From: Sclerotiophoma versabilis
Taxonomy: Eukaryota > Ascomycota > Dothideomycetes > Pleosporales > Didymellaceae
DNA length: 64,000 bases
Direction: 5' to 3'
Assembly: GCA_012274445.1 (NCBI GenBank)
Contig: JAAROD010000033.1
Location: 434,001-498,000, forward strand
Below the pieces are notes generated by a model. It had not been told where the DNA came from and searched no databases. It worked only from the letters and a program-made list of their open reading frames with translations. The position numbers and the translations under genes are program-made. Numbering within the stretch: the stretch's first letter is position 1; every line of letters starts with the position of its first letter. Positions 32,046-43,361 of the stretch are shown piece by piece.

Positions 32046-33418
32046 ATGACGACGTCACAATTAGACAAGAGCACGGGAATGGGTGCGCCCGCAACTTCAG
32101 CAAGCACTGAAGAGACGGTGTCATTGCCAAACGAAGCAGCACCAGTAGCGGCAGTTGGAGAAGATGCATCTATCACTCCAGCAAACGCAACATCTGCAAG
32201 TCAAGAGCATAGTTCCGCGGAAACAGCGGCAGTGCCCACAGCGACGGCGGGACCATCCACAGCCGTAGAACATGACCCTGCGCCAATACAGCCTCCTATT
32301 CAACCTGTAAGTGTTTTGTATACATAGCCTTGCTTAAAACAAAGCAGTTCTTATATATGACATTATCTGTATACAGCGTCAGAATCTCATCCTTTGCTAA
32401 GACTATCCGCAGGAGACCGACTTCGACGAATCAGACTCAGCATATGGTGATTCAGACCACTTGAGTGACACGACATCCATCCCATCTACTATCTGGAAAC
32501 ATCGATATGAGAATGGTCGGCGCTACCACAAGTTCCGAGAGGGCGAGTACTGGGGTCCGAACGATGAAGTCCAGAACGATCAGCTCGACATTGCGCACCA
32601 TATGTTCCTGATGCTCCTCAACAACAAACTGCATCTCGCGCCTATCCAGAACCCCAAAAGAATTCTCGATCTTGGGTGTGGCACAGGAATCTGGTGTATG
32701 GATATGGCAGATGGTGAGTCTTAGTCCTTGAGCTTCAAGAATCACAAGCAGCTCCAGACTGACTTCCCCAGAACACCCCGGTGCCGAAATCATCGGCGTA
32801 GACCTCTCACCCATCCAGCCCTCCTTCACACCGCCAAACTGCAAATTCGAAATCGACGATGTGACGTCGCCCTGGACCTTCCCGTACGCCTTCAACCTCA
32901 TCAACATCCGCTCTTTGTACGGTTCCATCGCCGACTGGCCCGCGCTGTATCAGCAAGTCTTCGACAACCTGCAGCCTGGCGGGTATCTGCACGAAGTCGA
33001 GATGAGCATCCAGTTCAAGAGTGATGATGGCACGCTAACGCCGGATCACATTCTGAGCCAGTGGAGCGACATTTTCCACGAAGCATCGAACCGCTTCGGG
33101 AAATCATTCTACGAAGTATGGAATCTATCTACGTACGCCAAGAACGTTGGCTTCGTCGATGTGGTCGAGAACGTATACAAAGTCCCTGTCAACGGCTGGC
33201 CGGCAGACCCAAAGATGAAGGATATCGGGCGCTGGAATTTCCTGCACTGCACGCAGGGCGCGGAAGGGTGGGGATTGTTTCTGTTGACTAAAGTTATGGG
33301 CTGGAGTATTGAGGAGGCACAGGTGTTCATTGCGAAGTTCAGGAACGGGCTAAAGGAGAGGAAGGTGCATGCGTACTTTGAGGTTATACAGTTTAGTGCA
33401 CGGAAACCGGGAAACTAG
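32046..33418 (+). CDS. LaeA/TAM-type SAM-dependent methyltransferase
   Basis: Three exons: 32046-32306, 32413-32713 and 32772-33418 (introns 106 and 58 nt); 402 residues. The first 87 residues are a low-complexity Ala/Thr/Ser/Pro/Glu tract. The folded part starts near YENGRRYHKFREGEYWGPND, a segment shared by many LaeA-like fungal methyltransferases. The SAM-binding motif I is ILDLGCGTGIWCMDMAD, followed by the acidic strand end EIIGVDLS, motif II-like CKFEIDDV and the post-II motif LQPGGYLHEVE. The C-terminal half (WNLSTYAKNVGFVDV ... WSIEEAQVFIAKFRN) is typical of the same group. Members include the secondary-metabolism regulator LaeA and many enzymes of unknown substrate. This one lacks proof of being LaeA itself; I call it only LaeA-like. 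It is divergent from the P450. Confidence 0.87.
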
Positions 33419-33694
33419 AGAGGAGCGCTTATCAGGCAAAGTTTGGAAACGATTGAAGTTGGAATGCACCACGGCAAGAGGTAGTTGAAAAGTAGACGGT
33501 GCATTTTCTAAAAGTAAGAACGCAGAGGTATCTAAGAAGGTGCAAAAGCATGTGCAACTCCTGGAATCCTGAGACAACAAGGTCTACCATGGGTAGCAAC
33601 ATTGCGTCGAAGAGCAAATCTAACGCCGAAAAGTCTTATGAAACGAACAAGACCACCAACGCCGCCCGTCGTAACTTCATCATCAGCTTCGTAT

Positions 33695-36094
33695 TTACTC
33701 TGCATCACCCATCTCTTCATCTTCCTGCTCGCCCTCCTCAGCCTGGGCAAGCAGGTCCTGTTCTTCACAGCTTCGCTCGACCTCGTCGGCAATGAACTGC
33801 TCGTACTCCTCGAGCGAGCGCTGAACATGTAGCTTAAACCTTACAATATCATCAAGCATGCGCTCGATTTCGGTATGAAGTTCTTCTCTCAGCGAGTTGG
33901 CGCGGAGCTGCAGCTGCTCATATCTAATTCATGTTAGCATTCTCTTCTCCAAAAAAAAGTTAGGTGTATGGTAACAACTTACTCGATGTTGACAGCCATC
34001 TCCCTTTGCACCATCAGCTGCACGCTCTCACCCAGCCCACTTCTCATGCGCGCGAGCTCCTTCTCCATGCGCTCAATCTGCGCATCACTCTGACTCTTCT
34101 GCGTATTGGTAATCTCACGCAGCTTCTCGAGCTCTTCCTCAGCCTGCGCAACGCGGTGCCCTAGCGCCTCAACCTCGGCAACCTTGTCGTCCATGGCCTC
34201 TTTAATCTTGTCTAGCAGATCGTGGTTGTTCATGTCTGCTTCGAGGGCAGCGTTACGACGCTCAGCAATCTCCTTGCGCAGAGTGAGAATGTTAGATTTC
34301 ACGGTGCCTTTTAGATCGAGATTGAGGAGGTGAGCTGGTGAGTAGCCGGTGCTGGCATCTTGGAGGAGGCGGTCGGAGGGCTCTTGGGAACTGTTGCCCA
34401 TCTGTGAGCCAGAGAAGTTAGGTCCATCGATAATGGTAAGGACGACTTCGTAGTCCTGCCCCTTTGCATTGACGGCGGAGGAGGGGATGACGCCAATTTG
34501 GTAGCCTAGGTTGTTGTAACGCTCGATTGTCTGCTCCAGTTCGTCGAGCTTCTTAGAAGCATATACTTCCTTCTCTGCAACGCGCTTTTTGGATTCCTCC
34601 AGACGAGCGGCTGTGCCCTGAAGTGCGTTGTCGAGGCGGTCCTTTTCGGCGGCCATGCGGTCGATATCATTGATGGTCATTCCGCGGCCATCGATAACGG
34701 CTTGCAGTTCAGCCTGCTCTTTCTCTGCTGCTTCAAGCTCGGCCTCCAGCTCCTCAATGTTCTTCTCCAAAAATTCGCATCGATCGGTGTACTTTTTGAC
34801 TTTGAGTTCCATGTTTTGGTTGTAGTTCTCAAATTTTACTTTGTCCTTTCCAAGGATCTCATTTTGTTCCTCGTACTTTGCGATTTTGGGACCTGCCTTG
34901 CTCAGTTCCTCAATCTGCTCTTCAAGCAGCTTATGCTCTGCCTCGAGCATCTTGACCTGATCGTGGTGCTGTGCGTTTGCTGCTTCGAACTTTTCAGCCA
35001 TGGACTTGATGTGAGGCTCCATGTGTCGAGCTTGAGACTCTTCATCGTCCTCTTCGTCGTCTGCTGCCAGCCATGTGCTATATGCGTCTGTGAGGAATTC
35101 GAAGATGATCCGGTCGCCAGATACATCGAAGCCGGCTTCGAAGCAAGCTTCGTCATAGCTGCCGGACTCGTACCTTTGGCACAGAAGCACAAGTTGCATC
35201 ATCCAATGGAGAAGACCCAAGAATGTTGGCCAGTTGTTTCCGCCGACGGCCGCGATCTGTGACTTCATAATCGACTTTTCAAAGGGGTAGCGCAGCTGTT
35301 TGAGCAAAATGGGGACCTCCTGATCGATGGATTTCTGGAAGCGATAGCTAGGATCGATCTTGTTGTACAGCCACTGGAACATGCTGTTGAAATCCTTCTG
35401 TGTGGGTGATGTCATCGCTTTCGCGGACAAGACGTGCTTCGATTCCATTTCGAAATTGTTGTGTGTGAGAAACTGAAGTAGTTCGCCGGCCATTGACTGT
35501 CGTGTTTGGGGGTCCTTCAGTCTGCGAGGGTCTGGTGGAGGGGTCGCAGGCATGGGCGCCTGCTGGAAGAACGACTGCTTGATACCCGACTGGCCGCCGG
35601 CATGTGATGTGCGCGCCTTGAACACACTGCTGCGTCGCTGTGCGCTCTGCTCAAAGTCTGGCATGGCAGGCGGCGCTGGCGTCTGGAAGAGGGAAGCGCC
35701 AGGCGCAAAGCTCTTTCTCCCACTGCTGGCACCACCGAAGGCACCCATGGACTGGCGCTGCACCGACGGGAAGCCTTCAGCGAGGTTTGTGCCGGACGAG
35801 GAGCGCGCAAAGAGCGGCTGGCTCGGTCTTCCAGGTGCGAGAGACATGCGCCCTCCAGACTGTGAGCGCGCATGGCCGGTTCCAAATTGCGAGCTCTGCT
35901 GCATCTGGTGTACGGAGCTCGAGCGCTTCATGGCTGACGAGGGCATGGGGATCGCGGAGGAGATGTTGTTGTTCATGGGGCCTAATGTCTGCGCGCAATT
36001 GTCAGTAAGAGTGGGCGGTGGGTTTTCGGCCCAAACACAACAAACTGACCTGGCGCGGTCGTTGGACCGAGAACATGCCCTGGTCATGGGCCAT
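33695..36094 (-). CDS. ndc80: Kinetochore protein Ndc80
   Basis: Three exons: 36094-36050, 35988-33983 and 33923-33695 (introns 61 and 59 nt); 759 residues. The start MAHDQGMFSVQRPRQ spliced to TLGPMNNNISSAIPMPSS restores the conserved Ndc80 N-terminal motif; an unspliced upstream start would not. A long Ser/Arg-rich unstructured tail, the Aurora-regulated part, is followed by the calponin-homology domain (LQFLTHNNFEME, FNSMFQWLYNKIDPSYRF, NWPTFLGLLHWMMQLV) and a long coiled coil to the C-terminus. Ndc80 pairs with Nuf2 in the outer-kinetochore complex that holds microtubules. The last exon supplies the end of the coiled coil and an acidic tail. No anomaly seen. Confidence 0.95.
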
Positions 36095-36721
36095 AGTAAA
36101 GTCGAGGCTGTCGCAATGATGCGGCGATGTGTATGCCAGTTGCTAGGTGTGCAGTCCAAAGCGCGCAAGTCGAGTATGTACGGTGATGTGGTAGGGCTGC
36201 GGCGGGAGTGGTGTTGACTGTGTTTGTTGTTGTGGCAGGGGTTCTCACTAGCGTTGTTGCTGGCCAGCGCATGCAGCCGCCCCTACACGCTTTCGCGGGC
36301 CCTCCAGGTGGGACGCGTGTCGCAAGAGCAAAAGCACCAAGCCGATGGAGAATAGTCAACAGAACATGGGGAATGGTATTTGCAGAGTTCGGTAGCAACA
36401 GCTTCCGCAACAAGGTGCAATCTCAAAATGAACGCTCAACTATACACGACAGAGGTCAAAAGTACGGACAAGCACCGCTGTCTAATCCCAAGATAATACC
36501 CCAAACCGTGTCATCCCTTCTGCTTTCGTGCGTCGACTCGGGTATCGTGTGCTATGCAACAAGCAAGAACAAAGAATTTACTATCCACAATTAATCTTAT
36601 AAACTCCAAGTCGTAGTCCAGAACCGAAAAACCCTCATTAAGCTCCAATCCTTCAGCAGTCGCACCATGTCTATGGTCGATGCCAACTTGCACTTGTAGA
36701 CGCTACTGCACGCGTAATGCC
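36095..36721. other. Intergenic stretch
   Basis: Between the ndc80 start and the 3' end of the next minus-strand gene. No element recognised. Confidence 0.6.
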
Positions 36722-37420
36722 TTATTTGATGTTCTTGAACATGTCGTCCGCATCGAAGCTTAGCGTTTTCTCATTCACACCGAAAGAGTTGAGCTGAGGC
36801 AGGGCTGGAGGTGGTGGACCCTTCTTCTGAATCGGCGTCTGTGCGGGCGGACTTCTCGATACGGGTGCAGGAGTACCCATTGCGCCATTCGTAGCCGTTC
36901 TTGACAGAGGGGCCGCTGTTGTATTCTTGCTTTCCTCTGGTACGCTTCCAAAATAGGAGCTCTTTCTCTTACTACCGAACCAACTGCTGCTCTTCTTCCT
37001 CGTGAGGCTTGGCTGACTACTTATGGTAGCGGGAGAGCCTGGTCGCTCATCCTGATGGAGGCTGTCCCTCGAGGACAATGTACGGATACCCAGAAACTGA
37101 CGCACAGAAGACGGTCGTCGGTTTTGTGAACCAGGACTCGTGGGCGACAGACCACCGCTGGCCGCATCACTCGTCCGGCCCCGTGTCACTGGAGGTTCTG
37201 GTGCAACCGAGTCCTCAGAGACCTTGCCATTGTGCGAGCCGATGTGTTGCGGAGATAAGACAGGTGATTTGGGCGTGGGGTGCGACGAGAGCGGTCCCTT
37301 GCCTGGTGTAGGTGGGCGAGGTGTATCGGGCGGCGAGTCGAGCGGTGCAGGAATCGAGGTTCCCTCTGTGAGCGAGAAATTGATGGGGGCGAGCGTCAAT
37401 GGCTTGAATTTGGTAGGCAT
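36722..37420 (-). CDS. Ser/Pro-rich protein of unknown function
   Basis: Single exon from ATG at 37420; 232 residues. It begins MPTKFKPLTLAPINFSL and is otherwise mostly disordered: Pro/Ser/Thr-rich with many SP and TP sites, a more conserved-looking middle (VRQFLGIRTLSSRDSL, KKSSSWFGSKRKSSYFGSVPEE) and a C-terminal hydrophobic/acidic motif LSFDADDMFKNIK. The frame is open 37 codons further upstream, but the start chosen opens the low-complexity protein and fits a normal fungal leader. The dense SP/TP and basic-serine sites suggest a phosphoprotein, perhaps of the cell cortex or cytoskeleton; this is only inference. I do not recognise a family. Confidence 0.65.
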   Translation of the reverse strand: MPTKFKPLTLAPINFSLTEGTSIPAPLDSPPDTPRPPTPGKGPLSSHPTPKSPVLSPQHIGSHNGKVSEDSVAPEPPVTRGRTSDAASGGLSPTSPGSQNRRPSSVRQFLGIRTLSSRDSLHQDERPGSPATISSQPSLTRKKSSSWFGSKRKSSYFGSVPEESKNTTAAPLSRTATNGAMGTPAPVSRSPPAQTPIQKKGPPPPALPQLNSFGVNEKTLSFDADDMFKNIK

Positions 37421-38029
37421 CGCGGCGGTGATCGGTGGGGTTGCTTTCACTTCAACAGCGCGGATGAATTGCGTCTGGATCGAAACAGCTGCGCGGAGAG
37501 AGCGGCAGAAAGAGGTCAACGAGCGTCGCAAGGCCGCAGGTGGGTGGGAGCTCAGGGAAGGCCGGGGCGAGGGAGCTTAACAGGGTTTGTGGGACGGTGC
37601 AGAGGACGGCAGTCTGCACGACACGAGGCAGCAAGGCTTCGGCCAACGTCAGCCCAGGGTATACGAGCGATGTGATTGCGTCGGCTTTGGAAAAATAACC
37701 CGCAATTGGCACAAAACGCTGCAGTTGAAACAACAGAGCGCAACGGCGTGTGCAAGGCGTGGAACAACGTTGCCAAAGGCTGCATGCACGAGGGCGACTC
37801 CCATTGCCAAATACGGAAGCTGTGGGCCGTCTCGAGTCAGGGGCAGGGACCGATTGGGCATGTGCCTTGCCTCCACCAAACTCCACAAGCGTGGCGCAGG
37901 GTCTTAGTCAATTTGCCCTGGATTCTGTGGATATCTTATGCGCATAAATAGGATACAATGCTGAGTCTGTCAAACACATGCCATGTCACTCGATGCCCCA
38001 TTCCTTCACATCGACTGTTGCGAATTGTC
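37421..38029. other. Intergenic stretch
   Basis: Between the Ser/Pro-rich gene start and the 3' end of isn1. Overlapping frames exist on both strands, none with features. Confidence 0.55.
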
Positions 38030-39714
38030 TCATCGAGTCTTGCGCTGGTGTGTCTCGTCCAGCTCTGCAATCTCATCCAGCAGCTGGCAGGTCTCTGTTG
38101 GATTTGCGATCCATGCTGTTGTGCATGCCAGTCGTGCCTTGAAGTCGTTCGCACCCGCGCTCAAGAACTGATCTCCGACATGGAGTGTCTTTCCTCCTTC
38201 GATTGACCCAAAGATTCTTTGGCAGGCCAATACGCCCCAGCTCTTGTCTCCAATGTCCACAAATACATCGTTGCCGCCTACACTATGTTAGCACGTGATC
38301 TGCAGGACAAGGTGGCCCACAAACCGTTGAAGGCGCAGAATGGCAGTCGCTGTCCGACCTCAGAGATGTCCTGGGTGTGTCAGCAGATCTTCTAGTCTAG
38401 TCGTGGACCCAAAACATACCAGCACTTTTTGCACAATCAACACTGTCTCCTCCAGTGTCTCCCGACAGAAGCGGTGGCCATTCTTTGGTATGATACCCAC
38501 TGCTCTTTCCTTCCTGACAATCTCGGCATTCATTCGCATGTTCTTCACCGTGTCTCTCAGTGATGCCTCTGCAATATCTAAGAGCTCTGCGACATCGTCG
38601 TCCGACCATAGCAGCATCTCTTTGAGTACCCACTCCTCGCGTGGAACAAATCTTAGCAGATCCGGGCTGTTCTCGTCGAACTTGAAGCAAAAGCTACTCT
38701 CGCCACCCATAATCATGAAGCCTTGCTTCGACTCGAGTGGTAGGTCAGATTCCTGGATTGCATGTAGGAGTCCGAAAAGGCGTCCATAGTATCGACTGGC
38801 TTCCGTGTAGCCTGCTGCTGTGACGATACCAATTTTGGAACCTCTTCGCATGAGATGCAGGATCTTAGGAATGATTGGGTTCTCAGGTAGCAAGTTCATC
38901 CCATCGTCATACAAGGTGACGTCTCCGTCAAAGGTGACAAGCTCGATAGGGCCGTTTCGAACAAGACTCATGACCTGAGCAGTGTTCAAAACCAGACGTA
39001 CATCATTGAATGAGGGTGGCACAAAGCGTCGGTAGCTGATTGAGCGACGTTGGTCCTGAAATATGAACGCATCGTGGAGTGCCAGAGGTGTGAAAAAGTT
39101 GGCAACTGTGGGCACCAGGAGCTTGAGCTTCGATCGATCTGGCTTCCCCAGCTTCTGGTGTTCAACTGCAGAATTAGTCAATGCCATCGTTCAGACAACT
39201 GATGCAAAGAAAGATTGGTCTCTTTAGAAATCTTGAGGCTTACTGTGATCGTTGATTATGTCTTCTACATCACGCATGATTTCAGCGTATCGTCGCTGGG
39301 CAACGCTGGCTTGTTGATGTACAGTCTGTGCATTTTCTTCAAACACGGCTGTCGGTTGCGAGTGCAGGACAAAGGGAACTGCGAGGAGACCCTTCAGAAA
39401 AGTCAGTACCCTTAGGGGCATAGCTGGCGGCTGCGGAACAGAAATACTTTGATCCATTCTATCTGTGGGGATATGTCAGTGGGGTTGTTCGGGTCAAGTC
39501 TGCAGAAGCCCATACCAATTGATCTCGCCTGTGAGTCTTGATGATGTGTTAGAACGTGTTGTCAAGACCCTGAGATCTGAATGGCAAACCTTGAGGGCAT
39601 CTACATGTCAGCCACGTTAGCGTACCGGTGTTGAGGCTCAGCTTGGAATGGTGAGTGGAATGGCGTGACAGCTCTGAGGCTCAACATACATTCGACACGG
39701 TATCTAGTTGTCAT
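38030..39714 (-). CDS. isn1: IMP-specific 5'-nucleotidase Isn1
   Basis: Eight exons: 39714-39690, 39600-39590, 39536-39516, 39462-39448, 39391-39244, 39165-38420, 38370-38325 and 38277-38030; 419 residues. The first four exons (25, 11, 21 and 15 nt) join to read MTTRYRVEYALKTHRRDQLI followed by EWIK, and exon 5 continues GLLAVPFVLHSQPTAVFEEN, the conserved Isn1 N-terminus. The HAD-type active site is VTFDGDVTLYDDG with two Asp residues. Later blocks GIVTAAGYTEA, GDKSWGVLACQR and KTLHVGDQFLSAGANDFKARLACTTAWIANP are Isn1 hallmarks. The enzyme dephosphorylates IMP to inosine in purine salvage. The tiny exons are held by strong GT/AG signals and a continuous family match. The gene is divergent from med17. 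Confidence 0.94.
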
Positions 39715-40141
39715 GGTGAAGTAGCAATAGGTGAGAAAGTTGTCACTGAGCGAGAAGTGTGTTGGACTGTCGATGTGTCCACGACTGCGACTACAAGCTT
39801 ATCGGAGTACGCCGCTAGCGGGAAGGAGAATTGCACGTGGAACCCGGTACGGTGGGGAGGCAACGATGCACTTGGAAGCTCAGATGACCTCTTCCAACGC
39901 ACAAACGCACACAAGTCAATTGGCAACACAACTGAATCTCGAGAATGGTCTAATGACCTTAACCGGGCCCTAGCAACGTAGCAACGAGGCGGAGGTGCAT
40001 GAAGCTTTATCGATAACAAACAAGCGACGAGCGGCGGGCGCTACCGAAGTGAGCTTCGACGTTTGTGCAAGGGTCCACCTTCTTTCGTGTGTCGAACAAC
40101 ACCATCGCTTCGAACAAACGGGTCGCCGGGCGATTTGCACC
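39715..40141. promoter_or_regulatory. Bidirectional promoter region of isn1 and med17
   Basis: 427 bp separate the two start codons. There is no clear TATA box and no other gene. Confidence 0.5.
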
Positions 40142-42216
40142 ATGTCTGGGCTTGAGTCGCTGAAGGATGTGGCATTGCGCCCATGGCCGGTGAACAAGAC
40201 AGACGAGTTTGGCAAAGATGCACTATTACAACAAATCGAGCAGCTTGCTAGAGAGCGCGGCCATCTACGCAATATAACAGAGCAGTCGCTGCAGGCTGAC
40301 ATCGACACTGGCAAAGATGTACCCGACGACGCGAAAGAGAGCTCGGAAGAAGAGGAAGAGGAGAAGGAACCCTCGTCCTTGAATGAGAGGAAGGAGGAGA
40401 TAAGTAAGATGCAGATGGAAATGGCGAGCCACTTGGAGTATGCTTAACCCACAGCTCGTACGCATGAGTTAGAAATACTGACAATCCGAAGCTGGGCCAG
40501 GTTCGCTGCCACCAACGCGCTCGATCTCATCTCCCTCGTACTCTCCGTCGATCCTAACAAGCGTGCGCCCACATCTTTCAGCCACACGTTTCGTGAAGCC
40601 GGTCTCAACAAAGGGCTTCCTTTTGGGTCCATGGGCGTTGCTAGGGAGAATCATGAGCACCATGAGTTAAAAGCCGATGAAGCGCAGCGAAGAGAGGAAC
40701 AACAAAAAAGGCAAGATCTTGTAGCCAAAGCTGCTAGGATGGAGGCGCTCGATGCTACGACAGATGAAATACTGAAAGCGGCAAAGAATCTGGAGAAGGA
40801 AGTTCGCAGGGAAACAAAGTACTGGCAGGAGATCGTGTCTATTTCAGACAAGGGCTGGCCCATTCACCGTATGAGCCAGAATGCGCGTCACGCACCTTTC
40901 GGTGTGCGCTACGGGGCTCCTGAGGGTATGTGGTTGTTGAGACATGACAAGAAACAATTACTGACCAACCTCTAGCCAGCAGTCACTTTAAAGCCCGTGG
41001 CTCCGCTCCCTTGCGCATGGACAAGGACGGCAGTATTATTCTCGACCCAAATCTTGCATTGAAGCCAAAGACCCTGCGTGTGAGGATCAGCGAAGGCGGA
41101 AAAGTCACCGGATCATCGCAGCTTCCTGTGGAGAGCATGGTAGAGGGCCTTGCAGTCGAGAAATCGATACGGCTTGCAAGAGACTCGCTGCTTGAAGAAG
41201 AATTATACCACACAATGAGCCTGGAGGCACGGCAACTGTTACCGTACGGTGTTCGACTACGAGATTCCGTCATATCTGTGGATGCGCCAGGAACGGACAC
41301 CTCAGTCGCAGCTCGACAACTTCTCATCGATTGTATACCACGCGACGACAAGATTCCTGGTGGGCAGGGACATGAACATGACTGGCTTGCGCACAACATC
41401 GCTGAAGCTTTGCGTCTCTTATTGACGCACGAGCATAGCATGCGATTATATCGCAGGACACAACTTCCACCTCCACTGACAGCCCGAAAGCAAGAGAAGA
41501 AGTCACCGCCGATTTTGCGCACTTTGCTCGCCATGCTACATCATCTACAGAATGTGGACTCCTTGTTCACTTACCTCAACACCGTCTCAAGCACATTAAG
41601 AAGTGCCGGTCTGGAAGCACCATTGGAAACAAGTCGCGAGGAGTCCTGGGTCAAACTCCGCAATAGCCTCGGAATGTCTACCAGGCAAGACCTCTCAGCA
41701 ACTGACCAGCTCTTGGACATTTTCACTAAGTCTTTCACGGGCAAAGCTACCGTGGTCCTGCCATCAAGTCCAGGTGCGCAAGCCGAGCAGCTGACCATAG
41801 CGATACGCACCGTTATTGGCGCGCCTACTTTTGGAACTGAGTACAGGCTCACGCTTCCACCATCTTTAGCAACGGATCTCGGTCTATCTACAGAGAATAA
41901 GTTCCAGTCTACGGCGGACATCACATCGTATCTCGACTGGATCTTGTCATTGCACGTCGCGCATCGAGTCCTCAAGAACGAGTATGCACAGCGGGCAGCT
42001 GTCAAAGGCAATGAGCCTAGAGTGACAATTGCGAGCCAGGGTAGCAAGAAGGCGACATCAGTCAAGCGAGATATCTCGGTCGAATTGAGGGGAGGTCTGT
42101 TAGCATTGCAATTGACGAACAGCAGTTCGCAGGAGCCATCGCAAGAGTCGCACTCCTGGCCCGGCAAGGAGAATGATCTACCACTCAAAGAGCAAGTCAA
42201 GAGCTGGATAGGATGA
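40142..42216 (+). CDS. med17: Mediator subunit Med17 (Srb4)
   Basis: Three exons: 40142-40437, 40492-40925 and 40976-42216 (introns 54 and 50 nt); 656 residues. It starts MSGLESLKDVALRPWPVNKTD and then has an acidic low-complexity stretch (EEEEEEKE). Exon 2 carries WARFAATNALDLISLVLSV and LEKEVRRETKYWQEIVSIS, the conserved central helical block of Med17, followed by GWPIHRM and FGVRYG. The C-terminal half contains the family block HNIAEALRLLLTHEH. Med17 is the scaffold of the Mediator head module and contacts RNA polymerase II. The joined frame across both introns is continuous with the family pattern. Nothing missing. Confidence 0.92.
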
Positions 42217-43322
42217 GCGGTGTAAATAGATACTACCTAAACTTAACACTGTTTCAGGGTTCGAAGTTCCAGCGCTGGCCTTGGCCGCACCCCTACTCGC
42301 TTGATCAAGCTCTGCGTTTGCCTTGAGTGGTAGGTTTTTCTCTTCTGCAAGTCCAATACAGCGCCAAGAAGCATTTGGCTCAATTGTTTAAAGCATCAGC
42401 TGATGTTGTTATTGGATTACAACAGCCCAGATTTCTTGATTAAAAGGACACCAGCAAACCTACGTAGCTCCATGCGGGAAGATTGACTTGCAAGGGATTT
42501 CGAGTGCCAGATCCAGTCGTACTGGTCGCGCAGGTATGGAGCGCTGTTGGTCCCTGGTGCTTACTACAGAAGTCTCGGAACGGGAACGGCAAGCAGGCAT
42601 ACCAAATTCTCAATGATTACACCGCCATTGGGTTTAAGGGTAGCTAGCACGTGTTGCAGTCGGCAGTGCATGCAGTACATGCAATGCAGCACGTAGCCGT
42701 GCAGTCCGAGGTGGGGAATTGCAGCCAAGCTCGAAAGTCACACTGTATTTGTCGTATCACCACAGGCCGCGTCCTTTGGGAAAGTTGGCAATGCGAGTCT
42801 GCGTGTAAACCCATCTTGACTCGCCACCCTGGTGTTGAGGCTGAAAAACGTCTCGCTGAAGATCCGGCCGGCATCATGGGTGGGGTGACCCCACTTGACC
42901 GACCAGGGCTGAGGGAGCTGTTGTTTTTTCGAGCGAACCCACCTGGGCACGTCATGCCGCAGCTTTGCAGCCATTGAGCAGCATCGCAGAGGGACGCGTG
43001 CAACCTTATCATCGGGTCGCCGAAGGTATATAGTAGTTGACCGGACATTTCTGTACAATCAATCTGCTCTATTTTTCTCAGCTACACATTGTCTTCAATC
43101 TCATCAACTGCTTGCAGCGGCATTGGAGCTACCCCTCCTGAAGCTGTGAACCTCAACACATCCAAGAGGACCCGCTTCGGCCTCTTACTTTTCCAAGACA
43201 CCGCACCTTGACCTCATACCTGACCCACAGTGAAACACCTAGCGACTACATCATTCCTGCCTCCTCACTTTGACGACTGCCCCCACGACTTTCACGACCT
43301 TCCACGAGCACAGAACACACCC

Positions 43323-43359
<37 letters not shown>

Positions 43360-43361
43360 CC
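42217..43361. other. Intergenic: promoter and 5' UTR of phosphofructokinase
   Basis: About 1.1 kb. A TATATA lies at 43027-43032, about 330 bp before the PFK start; C/T-rich sequence typical of strongly expressed fungal genes precedes the ATG, ending in the CA repeat listed separately. No other gene seen. Confidence 0.6.
43325..43358. repeat. (CA)17 microsatellite in PFK 5' UTR
   Basis: An uninterrupted CA dinucleotide run of 34 bp ends 3 bp before the phosphofructokinase ATG (43362). Likely polymorphic in length. Confidence 0.9.

Noticed and set aside
36095..36168. Longer N-terminus of Ndc80 without the first intron
   Set aside because: The spliced start gives the conserved MxxxGMFSVQRPRQTLG motif; the unspliced version reads an unrelated Arg/Cys-rich sequence.
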